35,868 bases of DNA, taken from Beijerinckiaceae bacterium (GTDB lineage Bacteria > Pseudomonadota > Alphaproteobacteria > Rhizobiales > Beijerinckiaceae). The stretch is taken from positions 1 through 35,868 of the forward strand of contig SCSF01000040.1 in NCBI GenBank assembly GCA_004298435.1, given 5' to 3'. Positions 1-7,647 of the stretch are shown one piece after another (position 1 is the first letter of the stretch; each line of letters opens with the position of its first letter). The notes beneath the pieces were generated by a model. It saw only the letters and a list, made by a program, of their open reading frames with translations. It was not told the DNA's origin and searched no databases. Both the position numbers and the translations under genes were made by a program.

Positions 1-101
1 GCGATCGGCTGCGCAACCCCGACCAGCTTCGCCGATCGCATGTTGCTCCACCCACGCCACACGGCGTAAAACCCACCGAGGCTCTAATCGCCGCTGGATG
101 A
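1..101 (+). mobile_element. 3' end of an IS3-family transposase (partial)
   Basis: Read from position 3, the frame gives a C-terminal peptide beginning DRLRNPDQLRRS and ending in TEALIAAG before the TGA at 99-101. From memory, this tail is typical of OrfB transposases of IS3-family elements in Alphaproteobacteria. The catalytic DDE part lies outside the window, so the assignment rests on about 32 residues. The sequence after the stop (102 to roughly 150) is probably the right end of the insertion sequence, but I cannot place the terminal repeat without its left partner. The IS sits directly upstream of the next gene and may have removed that gene's native start and promoter. Confidence 0.55.
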
Positions 102-206
102 AAGTTCAGTGGCAGGTCACCGTCTATTGCTCGCTCGGTCTCTGGATTTCACCGGAAACTGTCGAAGGGATTTGCTTTAGCGGCATATGGCCGAGCGGAT
201 GCCCGT

Positions 207-941
207 TTGCTTCGCGTGGAAGACCACAAAGCCTTGGACCTGAATCTTGTAGCTACCGGGGGGAGCAGTGGATTAGAGCTAGACAATGAATCCCTCAAGG
301 AAGTTCTACTGGCTCTAGCGCGCAAAATGTCCGGACTACAAATCACCGTCGCAATTATCGCAATTGCGCTTCTCTATTTCTCTTCCACGGCGGCAGACCA
401 GTGGATCAAGGAGAATTGTGAAACACAGAGGCACATTGCTGACGCATCTGAGCGCGTCAGTTTGAGCGTGGAAGAAACGAAACGGATGCGGCTTCTAGCT
501 GATGCGCTTACCACCCGATCGGACCTAGGCGGCATGAAACCGCTTGCGGACGAGAGCAAAAAAGTGCTCGCGCGAAGTCTTTCTAATGTGGACCATGCAC
601 AATTGCTTGGAGCGAATATCGATCAAGAGCAAGCGCACGCGATTCTTTCGCCATCTCTGGAGAGGAAGGAAGGAAAACAAATAACCGGGCAATATGAAGT
701 TGAAGCAATCGATGCCGCTAACCCCGAAGGGTGGAAGGCGAAGTTGCGAGACCCTCAGAATGGGGCAGAGTTTACCGTGACTATGAATAGAAGCGAGCTT
801 ACTCAGGCCGATATTGACGTACTTTTCGGAGCGCTAGAAGACAAATCCGAAATCACAGCGCGTTTGAACGCTTTGTACGGCGGAGATGAGGAGCACCCTT
901 TGGGAGGGTCTGTTATAAAAGCGCTTCCTACGCGGAAGTAA
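207..941 (+). CDS. hypothetical membrane-anchored protein, N-terminus possibly altered by IS
   Basis: No family was recognised. The 244-residue reading starts at a TTG (207). The frame is open back to position 102, just after the transposase stop, so the true start could be elsewhere or lost to the IS insertion. One hydrophobic stretch (about residues 44-60, LQITVAIIAIALLYF) looks like a single transmembrane helix. About 180 polar, probably helical residues follow and contain few cysteines, so this is likely a membrane-tethered soluble domain. It lies 81 bp upstream of the TIR-like gene in the same direction, and codon use is AT-richer than in the mercury and backbone genes. Inference: it could be the membrane partner or sensor of the downstream protein. 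Nothing in the sequence proves this. Confidence 0.6.
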   Translation: MLRVEDHKALDLNLVATGGSSGLELDNESLKEVLLALARKMSGLQITVAIIAIALLYFSSTAADQWIKENCETQRHIADASERVSLSVEETKRMRLLADALTTRSDLGGMKPLADESKKVLARSLSNVDHAQLLGANIDQEQAHAILSPSLERKEGKQITGQYEVEAIDAANPEGWKAKLRDPQNGAEFTVTMNRSELTQADIDVLFGALEDKSEITARLNALYGGDEEHPLGGSVIKALPTRK

Positions 942-1022
942 CTCGCGTGGTGGGCACGCAAAGACCTGCAAACATTCCAGAAAAGCGGCTCTTAGCCTCA
1001 GATAACAGGGACATCTTCTACG

Positions 1023-1832
1023 ATGGGCGTTTGTTTCGTCATCCAGCCGTTCGATAGCAGCGCGTACGACATGCGCTACGACGAGATATTTGACCCGGCA
1101 ATCAAAGAGGCAGGGCTGACCCCTTACAGGGTTGATCGTGATGCCTCCGTCTCCATCCCGATAAATCAAATTGAACAGGGAATTCGTGCCGCAGATGTTT
1201 GCTTTGTAGAAATTAGCGAGGACAATCCAAACGTTTGGTTCGAATTCGGGTTAGCAATCGCCGCGAAAAAGGAGCTTGTTATCGTTTGCGATGCGGAAAA
1301 ACGCGCGCGATTTCCCTTTGATGTCCAACACCGCAAGATCATTAGATACAGCACTAAAGCGCCAAGTGCCTTCGAAACGCTCAAACGCGAGATAGTAGAA
1401 GCCCTTGGCCATTGCGTAGAGCGGACGAACAGCCAAGCCGCAATAGAAGCCGTATCGCCTTTGAAACCTAAGGACGGTTTAACAGAACACGAGATTGTAT
1501 TTCTGGCCACGTTGGCTTCTGAAACCGAGGGTCTTGAGGGTTCAGTTTCTCATTGGATCATTCGAAACAGGATGGAAAAGCTAGGATATACGTCCGTTGG
1601 CACTTTGATAGCTGCTCGTAAACTTGTGGCGGGGCGATTCATCGAGCAGTTAACCGCTACGGACCACGATGGCGATACGTTTTCCGCCTACAGGCTTTTG
1701 GACGGCGGTCTCGATTGGATGATTGAGAATGAAGGGAAACTCGTGCTTAAAAGTCCGCCTACCACTCCCCCTAAGTCGCAGCCCCAGGTCGCTTCACGTG
1801 CTAATATTATAGACGACGACATACCCTTCTAA
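1023..1832 (+). CDS. TIR-like / deoxyribosyltransferase-like protein with SSB-type C-terminal tip
   Basis: A 269-residue protein. Residues 1-100 form a Rossmann-like domain of the TIR / nucleoside 2-deoxyribosyltransferase type: FVIQPFD near the N-terminus, then NPNVWFEFGLA (68-78) with the likely catalytic Glu74, a pattern seen in bacterial TIR-like and NDT-like proteins that hydrolyse NAD or nucleotides. Residues about 150-230 look like a helical, winged-helix-like middle domain. Residues 240-260 are a Pro/Gln/Ser-rich linker, and the protein ends IIDDDIPF. DDDIPF is identical to the last six residues of E. coli SSB, the tip that binds RecQ, ExoI, RecO, PriA and others. ATG start at 1023; no strong Shine-Dalgarno is visible. 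Likely cotranscribed with the genes on either side. The role as a defence effector is inferred. Confidence 0.7.
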   Translation: MGVCFVIQPFDSSAYDMRYDEIFDPAIKEAGLTPYRVDRDASVSIPINQIEQGIRAADVCFVEISEDNPNVWFEFGLAIAAKKELVIVCDAEKRARFPFDVQHRKIIRYSTKAPSAFETLKREIVEALGHCVERTNSQAAIEAVSPLKPKDGLTEHEIVFLATLASETEGLEGSVSHWIIRNRMEKLGYTSVGTLIAARKLVAGRFIEQLTATDHDGDTFSAYRLLDGGLDWMIENEGKLVLKSPPTTPPKSQPQVASRANIIDDDIPF

Positions 1833-1861
1833 CGGCGCTTCAGCGGTGAATTATCAACTAC

Positions 1862-3292
1862 TTGAAGGGTCGCCATAAGGCACCAATCGCTTCTCCAGGC
1901 TATTATAGAGTTTCTCAACAGCGCGGACCGATGCACGATTACAACAAGCCCGATCCGGCCCTTGAACACTCCAAATATGCCGACTTGAATAGCCGCGCGG
2001 TTTCAGATGAGGCAAAGGCCTTCATTGAACAGCTCGCATCGCTAGTTGAGGACCAAGAGATAGCCTCAGGCCTCCGTAGCAATCGCCGGAGGGCGGCCAA
2101 TAAGGTGCGGGAGCACAGACAGGCTCTAGGAGCTTTTGTTGGCGACCTTCTCGCTGCGGGCACAAAAATCAAAGCGGCTGGATGGTGCCACCGTTCCTTG
2201 AAAGCGGAGACCTTCACACGCGAGCGCGTGTCTTACCGGACCTTTGTGGACATGCTCGCCGCACTTAAGGACTTGGGCTATGTAGAACACCGAGAAGGGC
2301 AACAGCGCCTCAGGAAATTCGGACCGAAAGAATACATTGCGCTGAAAGGCATGGCCTCGCGATTCCGGGCAACGAGTGCTTTCCTTAGGCTCGCCAAGGA
2401 AGCCGGGATATACAAGGACACCATCAGCCATCACTTCATCGAAGATCTTCCCCAGCACCCACTCGTCCTTAAAGCCTCATCGAAGCGCATTGCCGGTCAG
2501 AAGGCGGAAGGCAAGGCGATGCGGATCACTCACACTCAAAAAAGCTTGGCGCTTGAAGAGGAGGTTCGACGCTTAAACAAATTCCTCGATGGTTTTGATA
2601 TTCGAGGAGCAGTCCACAAAGGCTATCGCCGCATCTTCAATCAAGGCGACGTCAAAGGGTTCGATTGGGACCGTGGCGGACGGCTTTATGGCGGTGACGA
2701 GAGTTATCAGCGTCAGTCGAAGGACGTGCGACTGAAGATGACAATCAATGACAGCTCTGTTGTTGAAATCGACATTTCCGCAAGCTACCTGACCCTGCTT
2801 CATGGGCTTCAGGGACTTCCTTTCGATCCTATGTCCAGAGACCCCTACGAGGTCGAAGGCGTTAAGCGGGCCGTTGTGAAGGCATGGACCACAGCGACAC
2901 TGGGCAACCAAGGCCATCTGAGACGTTGGCCTAAAGACACGGTGAAAGACTTCGAGGAAGAGACTGGCTACAGATTGCCGGACATAATCTCAGTCACGAG
3001 ATTGCGGGCCATCATGGAAGAGCGTCATCCTGTTTTCTTGGATTGGGAAAAGTCGAGGATCACTTGGGCAGACCTAATGTTTCACGAATCGCAAGCCGTC
3101 GTGGGTGCGATGCTGGAGTTGATGGATAGAGGCCTTCCAAGCCTTTGCGTTCACGATAGCCTCCTTGTCCGTATCGAGGATCAGGACAAGGCTCTGAAGG
3201 TTCTCGTTAAGCGCTACGAAGCCGTATCAAAGATTAAGCCTAGAGTGAAGATTAACACTCTTACCTCGTCTCCTCTTAACGGTTCTCAATAA
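1862..3292 (+). CDS. putative polymerase-like protein (family A palm-like motifs)
   Basis: A 476-residue protein, not assignable to a named family by eye. Three motifs occur in the order of family A DNA polymerases: VEIDISASYL (301-310, Asp304) resembles motif A; KRAVVKAWTTATLGNQG (335-351, Arg336 and Lys340 in R-x3-K spacing) resembles the O-helix motif B; VHDSLLV (430-436, Asp432) resembles motif C (VHDE). A GGRLYGG stretch (272-278) precedes them, and residues about 110-150 look like a winged helix. The N-terminal 250 residues show no exonuclease motifs. The TTG start at 1862 is 29 bp after the TIR-like gene; an ATG at 1931 is an alternative, and neither has a good ribosome site. It could replicate the mobile element or be a polymerase-type defence protein. 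Alternatively it is an unrelated conserved hypothetical with chance motif similarity. Confidence 0.55.
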   Translation: MKGRHKAPIASPGYYRVSQQRGPMHDYNKPDPALEHSKYADLNSRAVSDEAKAFIEQLASLVEDQEIASGLRSNRRRAANKVREHRQALGAFVGDLLAAGTKIKAAGWCHRSLKAETFTRERVSYRTFVDMLAALKDLGYVEHREGQQRLRKFGPKEYIALKGMASRFRATSAFLRLAKEAGIYKDTISHHFIEDLPQHPLVLKASSKRIAGQKAEGKAMRITHTQKSLALEEEVRRLNKFLDGFDIRGAVHKGYRRIFNQGDVKGFDWDRGGRLYGGDESYQRQSKDVRLKMTINDSSVVEIDISASYLTLLHGLQGLPFDPMSRDPYEVEGVKRAVVKAWTTATLGNQGHLRRWPKDTVKDFEEETGYRLPDIISVTRLRAIMEERHPVFLDWEKSRITWADLMFHESQAVVGAMLELMDRGLPSLCVHDSLLVRIEDQDKALKVLVKRYEAVSKIKPRVKINTLTSSPLNGSQ

Positions 3293-3639
3293 TGTAATCA
3301 TTCCTGTATTCAGTGTCCTCTAAGCCTAAGGAATACATAAGAAATACATAATGGAAGGGTAATTAGATAATTAAATGAGTTTCTTTGGACGCTTATTGTA
3401 TACGGGAAACACTTTTCAGCTTTGATGCTATCTGGCTCAAGAGGCCTTCGCTGCTCTAAGCTGCGTGTCGCCATTAGTTGATGCTTGAAGATGAGCTTTG
3501 AACGCTAGGGATGATCGCTGCCTCCCCTTAAACTGGACGAGCCTATAGGTTCAAGCAGAGCCAAGAGACCCGCCCTTGAGTCTCCCAAGGCCTTGTGGAG
3601 GCTTCTTAAATCGCGGTGCTGGTTTGCCCCGTTCGATAA
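3293..3639. other. AT-rich intergenic region, no gene seen
   Basis: This 347-bp stretch between the polymerase-like gene and the convergent integrase has no convincing coding frame. It is clearly AT-richer than the rest of the window. It holds a short direct repeat AATACATAA at 3332-3340 and 3343-3351 (11-bp period), which could be a protein-binding site such as an excisionase or integrase arm site. That function is a guess. Confidence 0.4.
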
Positions 3640-4665
3640 TCAGAGGGTTCCTCTTGCGTGCTGTTCTGGCGCTCCCGCCTCCCTGAGCTTCTGAGCAATA
3701 TTCTCGGGCTTCAAGTGCGTATATCGCATCAGCATGCGGGTGTCCTTGTGGCCGCTAATGGCGCTCACTTCCGGCACCGAGAGCCCAAGCTCAAAGAACC
3801 GGCTGATAGCTTCGTGGCGAAGATCATGGAACCTGAGGTCCTCAACGCCAGCCCGCTTCTTTAGGCGCTCCCAAGCGAGCCTTACGGCGTTCCCGGTCAT
3901 TGGAAACACGCTGTCCTCTCCGTCAAAGCGCTTTTGCCGCGTGAGCACGGAAAGCGCATTGGGGCTCAGCGGGACGGTCCGGGACTCTCCGTTCTTTGTG
4001 TCCGGAAGGTGCGCAGTCCTCGCATTCATATCCACGTTAGCCCATGAGAGAGAGAGCAGCTCACCCCGCCGCATGCCCGTGACAATGGCAAAGCGGACAA
4101 TGTCTGCCAATAGCCGATTGCGAGTCTTCTGGAGTCCGTGGGCAAGCTTTTGCGCGTCCTCGCTTGTGAGCCTGCGGGTGCGCGACTTGGCGCTCTGCGG
4201 CTTGCTTACGGCCTCTACGGGGTTGTGTACGAGAGGCACTCCCCATTCCTTGCGCGCCACTTCCAGACAATGCTGCAAAATCGCGAGTTCGCGTCTGACC
4301 GAAGGGCCGGAGACCTCAAGCAAGCGCTGGTCTCGATAAAGCGCGAGAGTGTTTGACGTGACCTTATCCAGCGGCAGGCTTGCAATCGACGCCGCCTTCA
4401 AGGTCTTTATCCGGTATAGTTCGGAAGCCGCGCCGCGCTTGCAGGGAGTCACTTCGGATTCGTAGCGGGCCAACAGGTCGCTCAGGACGTAGGCCCTTAG
4501 AGAGCGTCGCGCGCTTTGGATTTCGCCTCGCTCGATGGCGACCTCTTGCTGACGCGCCCATGCTTCAGCATCGGATTTGTGTCTGAAGGTCTTTGCGAGC
4601 GGCGCATGTCCTTGAAGGCGCACCTGCGCCTGCCAACGCTCCCCGCGTTTTCTAATCGTCGCCAT
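3640..4665 (-). CDS. tyrosine recombinase / phage-type integrase
   Basis: Site-specific integrase that would catalyse insertion and excision at the adjacent tRNA-Arg site. I take the start at MATIRKRG (ATG ending at 4665, 341 residues) rather than the MCGT start 12 bp upstream, because the family usually begins with this basic arm-binding strand. The catalytic set of the family is complete: Arg199 (TGMRRGELL), His280 and Arg283 (HDLRHEA), His306 (SGHKD) and nucleophile Tyr315 (MRYTHL). Residues 1-60 are the AP2-like arm-binding domain and 60-160 the SAM-like core-binding domain. It lies about 110 bp from the tRNA fragment at 4774-4818, the usual position for an integrase next to its att site. 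Confidence 0.93.
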   Translation of the reverse strand: MATIRKRGERWQAQVRLQGHAPLAKTFRHKSDAEAWARQQEVAIERGEIQSARRSLRAYVLSDLLARYESEVTPCKRGAASELYRIKTLKAASIASLPLDKVTSNTLALYRDQRLLEVSGPSVRRELAILQHCLEVARKEWGVPLVHNPVEAVSKPQSAKSRTRRLTSEDAQKLAHGLQKTRNRLLADIVRFAIVTGMRRGELLSLSWANVDMNARTAHLPDTKNGESRTVPLSPNALSVLTRQKRFDGEDSVFPMTGNAVRLAWERLKKRAGVEDLRFHDLRHEAISRFFELGLSVPEVSAISGHKDTRMLMRYTHLKPENIAQKLREAGAPEQHARGTL

Positions 4666-4998
4666 TGTTCCGCACATCCTTGTCGCTGTGACAGCGGTGT
4701 GACGGATTGAATTTTAGGGGAAGGAGGCGCGGCGCTAACAATTCGGAAGCTCTTGCGTTTGCTTACGAATTTCTGGCGCACCCGACAGGATTCGAACCTG
4801 TGACCTCTGCCTTCGGAGCAATTTAACCTGCCCTTCGACCAACTGCGATGGGCTTCGCTCCAATGCGCTATGCTGCTGTAATCACTAAACAATTTGAATT
4901 TTCGGCTCGCCTGACGTACCCTCGAGCACGCTCCGATTTGCGTCCGCCTGCTTACGTGGTGCTTACGCGAGAATGGGAGTTTGGACGGGAGAATTCCC
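4666..4998. other. junction between two integrases, with repeated GCTTACG
   Basis: This 333-bp interval holds only the tRNA-Arg fragment. The heptamer GCTTACG occurs three times in the same orientation, at 4761-4767 on the left of the fragment and at 4950-4956 and 4961-4967 on the right. Repeated short sites flanking an att core are how integrase arm-type sites look, so these are candidates for binding of one of the two recombinases. No gene is apparent. Confidence 0.4.
4774..4818 (-). repeat. 3' half of a tRNA-Arg(CCG) gene: integration attachment site
   Basis: On the minus strand the 45 bp begin CTCCGAAGGCAG, contain the TψC arm GGTTCGAATCC, and end in the acceptor strand with CCA. This is a tRNA from the first base of the anticodon loop (anticodon CCG) to the 3' end. 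The 5' half is missing: the sequence to the right (from 4819) does not supply the anticodon stem partner, D arm or acceptor. A truncated tRNA 3' end beside integrases is the classic footprint of tRNA-targeted integration, with the crossover in the anticodon loop. The intact tRNA-Arg gene is not in this window. Confidence 0.85.
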
Positions 4999-6357
4999 AT
5001 GGCTAAGCTCACGAAACGGCTGGTCGACGCAGCCGAGCCCCGCGAGAAGGACTACGTCGTCTGGGATGACGAGCTACCAGGTTTCGGCCTTCGCGTCTTC
5101 ACGTCTGGCAAGCGCAGCTACGTCCTTCAATATCGGGCGTTGGGCCGCTCGCGCCGCTACACGATCGGCTTGCATGGCGTTTGGACCGCCGAAGCAGCCC
5201 GCCAGGAGGCGAAGGTCCAGTTGGGCCGCGTTGCCCAGGGGGACAATCCCGCCGAAGAGCGGCAGCTCGATCATAAGGCCATCACGGTCAAGGAACTCTG
5301 CACACTCTACCTCAATGACCTCAACGCTGGCCTAATTTTGGGGAAAGGTGGGCGGCCCAAGAAGCCGACGACAATCGTCACGGACACCGGGCGTATCGAG
5401 CGGCACATCATCCCGCTCCTGGGAACGCGCCGCGTGAAGGACCTGGCCAAGGCGGACATCAACAAGGCCCTGAAGGATATCATGGCCGGCAAGACGCGAG
5501 TCTCCGTCAAGACGAAGAAGCTGCGCGGCAAGGCCATCGTCCGCGGTGGGGCCGGAACGGCGACGCGAACGGTCGGTCTCCTCGGCGGCATTCTCACCTA
5601 CGCCGTCGAAGCCGGCATCATCACATCCAATCCCGCGCACGGTCTCCGCAAGCCGAAGGACAACGTGCGGCAGCGCCGATTGTCGGAAGCGGAATATCGG
5701 ACGCTGGGTGAAATGCTGCGCAAGGCCGCCGAGGAGGAGAAGTATGCGATGACGGTGGATATCATCCGCCAGATCGCGCTGACCGGCTGCCGTCGTGGCG
5801 AAATGATCGGCCTGAAGTGGACCGAGGCGGACACAGAGGCGAGCTGCCTGCGGCTAAAGGACAGCAAGGAGGGCGAATCCATCCGACCGATCGGCTTGCC
5901 GGTCGTCGAGTATCTGGAACAACGACACGCCGAGGATGTCGGTACATACGTTTTCCCTGGCCGGGGCGAGGACAATGCCTTCGGCAGCTTCCCGAACCAT
6001 TGGGAGCAGCTCTTCAAGGATTCAGCCCTTTCCGACGTGACGCCGCATGTGCTCCGCCACAGCTTCGCGAGCATCGCCAACGACCTTGGCTTCACCGAAG
6101 TGACCATCGCGGCCTTGGTCGGCCACGCCAAGGGCTCGGTCACCAGCAAGTATATCCACACGCTCGACACCGCCCTGATCATGGCGGCCGATACGATCTC
6201 GGGCTATATTCAGGGTTTGCTTGATGGCATTGAATTCAAACAGACGGCTTATGCCCTGGACCGGGATTCACGGCGAGCCGCGCTCGATCGCTTCTTGATC
6301 AAGGCTATCGCCGATCCAGCCAAAGAGCCGGAAGCGGAGGTTCCGCTGGCCGCATAG
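4999..6357 (+). CDS. tyrosine integrase with DUF4102 arm-binding domain
   Basis: A 452-residue integrase of the P4/ICE type. The ATG at 4999 is preferred over an upstream TTG (4981) because GGGAG lies 7 bp in front and the protein then starts MAKLTKRLVD, as expected for the DUF4102 N-terminal domain (1-90, including the characteristic PGFGLRV). Catalytic residues are present: Arg265 (TGCRRGE), His350 and Arg353 (HVLRHSF), His376 (VGHAKG) and Tyr385 (KYIHTL). Two inserts (about 110-125 and 165-185) are longer than in minimal integrases. It starts 180 bp from the tRNA-Arg fragment and reads into the defence region, so it is the likely integrase of the element carrying the defence and mercury genes. 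Which of the two integrases uses the tRNA site cannot be decided from this sequence. Confidence 0.93.
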   Translation: MAKLTKRLVDAAEPREKDYVVWDDELPGFGLRVFTSGKRSYVLQYRALGRSRRYTIGLHGVWTAEAARQEAKVQLGRVAQGDNPAEERQLDHKAITVKELCTLYLNDLNAGLILGKGGRPKKPTTIVTDTGRIERHIIPLLGTRRVKDLAKADINKALKDIMAGKTRVSVKTKKLRGKAIVRGGAGTATRTVGLLGGILTYAVEAGIITSNPAHGLRKPKDNVRQRRLSEAEYRTLGEMLRKAAEEEKYAMTVDIIRQIALTGCRRGEMIGLKWTEADTEASCLRLKDSKEGESIRPIGLPVVEYLEQRHAEDVGTYVFPGRGEDNAFGSFPNHWEQLFKDSALSDVTPHVLRHSFASIANDLGFTEVTIAALVGHAKGSVTSKYIHTLDTALIMAADTISGYIQGLLDGIEFKQTAYALDRDSRRAALDRFLIKAIADPAKEPEAEVPLAA

Positions 6358-6400
6358 GAGTTGGGCGCGTCGCCAAACGGCGCGAAGGTCGGATCAGCGA

Positions 6401-6913
6401 ATGCCCTTTAAGTCTCTCGATGACATTCTGAAGCCTGATCCCCGCTTCGCCGATCTTTGCGTCGTTCAAGGTGGCATCGCCTGGCGAATGACGCTTGCCG
6501 ATCATCATGGAGCGATCGCGGACATCAGTCTCAGCGACGCCGTACCGGGCGAGGTAGGCGCGGCCTTCGACCGCGCTCGGAACACCGTCATCTACGCGTT
6601 TTTCGACTATGATCTGTTCGTTGTCGGTGAGGTCCAGGCTTTCGGCGCGTTCGAGTTGGCGTTGAAACATCGCCTCAACGGCCATGGGGGCGCCGCGCGT
6701 GGCACACTGCGCAATCTCGTCGATCGGGCGAGGAAGGCTGGCATCCTACCGGCGCTCGTGCCCGGTCCCACAGTGGTCTCCGACCCTATCGAGGCTCTGA
6801 TCGCTCTACGAAATGGATTGTCTCATGGCACGTCCGACATCCACTCGCCGGGAATGGCACTCGAGGTCGTGGCTGCCTGCGCTTCATGGATCGATCACGT
6901 ATTTCCGTCGTAG
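6401..6913 (+). CDS. HEPN-like protein, function unknown
   Basis: A 170-residue, helix-rich protein. Near the C-terminus it carries RNGLSH (Arg137 to His142), the R-x4-H signature of HEPN domains. These are often metal-independent RNases in toxin-antitoxin and abortive-infection systems, although some HEPN proteins are inactive or only bind nucleotides. A preceding helix (about 80-92, AFGAFELALKHRL) fits the other half of a HEPN bundle. It starts 43 bp after the integrase and ends 14 bp from the convergent CoiA-like gene, so it sits between recombination and defence modules. No MNT-type antitoxin partner is adjacent. HEPN membership is likely; an RNase role is inference. Confidence 0.7.
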   Translation: MPFKSLDDILKPDPRFADLCVVQGGIAWRMTLADHHGAIADISLSDAVPGEVGAAFDRARNTVIYAFFDYDLFVVGEVQAFGAFELALKHRLNGHGGAARGTLRNLVDRARKAGILPALVPGPTVVSDPIEALIALRNGLSHGTSDIHSPGMALEVVAACASWIDHVFPS

Positions 6914-6927
6914 CTCTGACCGGCACG

Positions 6928-7632
6928 CTACGCTGATCGAAGGTCCTCGCCTCGAACGGCTCGCACAAACTCATCGCGAGTGAGCGCGCAGAGGGCAAAT
7001 TCGCCGCGCTTCAAAGAGCCCCCAAGGCGGGTCGTTGCGCCGGGGCCGGCGAGGTAGAAGATGTATGGACCCGCATTGAAGAAGACGTGGGCAGCGGCGC
7101 GCTTCCACTTCTCAATGAACTGCTTGTTTGGCCCCATCCACCGCATGATCGCGAATTCCTTGCCGTCGAGATTGACGACGCGGGATTTGAAATCGAGCGA
7201 CATGCTGAAGTAGGTCCCCAGGAACGAGCTTTCGCTGTGGATGTGGACCAGCCAGAACATCCGATGCTCGCGCCGATAGAAGGCCTCCCGCGCGTTGCGT
7301 TCGTCCTCGCTGATCGAGGAGTGCTGCAACTCCAGCACGGTGGCCATAGGGGTGCCACTGCCCACCAGGACGTCAGCGCGATGAAGCTCCCCAGTCATCA
7401 GATCGCGCAAACCAATCTCGCGACACGACATGTCGAACAGTTCTTTCCAGCCGAGATGCCAGGGTCCCTCGGGCTCGCTCCAGGGGTCGCAATCGCCGGC
7501 CTTATGTCGCCAGTGGGGCGTGTTCTCGACCGGCATGACAGCGGTGAGCAGACCACCGCAATCGCGGCAAGTCGTGCGCTCTCCCTTTGCGATGGGCGCG
7601 CGCTTCTGGTTGCCGACCCAGGCATAGAGCAT
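6928..7632 (-). CDS. CoiA-like nuclease domain protein
   Basis: A 234-residue protein similar to the competence protein CoiA family. The N-terminus has a zinc-ribbon-like set (Cys22 and Cys25 in CRDCGG, then HWRH and Cys48). The nuclease core of the PD-(D/E)xK type follows, with RADVLV (Asp87) and ELQHSSIS (Glu101, Gln103) and the family's conserved ER..FY stretch. In Firmicutes CoiA acts in competence; related nucleases elsewhere are found in mobile and defence loci. It is the last gene of the minus-strand defence operon, 15 bp after hamB, which suggests it works with, or was recruited by, the Hachiman module. The rest of the protein (140-234) is not recognised. Confidence 0.75.
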   Translation of the reverse strand: MLYAWVGNQKRAPIAKGERTTCRDCGGLLTAVMPVENTPHWRHKAGDCDPWSEPEGPWHLGWKELFDMSCREIGLRDLMTGELHRADVLVGSGTPMATVLELQHSSISEDERNAREAFYRREHRMFWLVHIHSESSFLGTYFSMSLDFKSRVVNLDGKEFAIMRWMGPNKQFIEKWKRAAAHVFFNAGPYIFYLAGPGATTRLGGSLKRGEFALCALTRDEFVRAVRGEDLRSA

Positions 7633-7647
7633 GGCTACCGCTCTCCG

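Noticed and set aside
4819..4900. Intact tRNA gene continuing from the tRNA-Arg fragment
   Set aside because: The bases right of 4818 do not pair with the anticodon stem and do not provide a D arm or a 5' acceptor strand, so only the 3' half is present.
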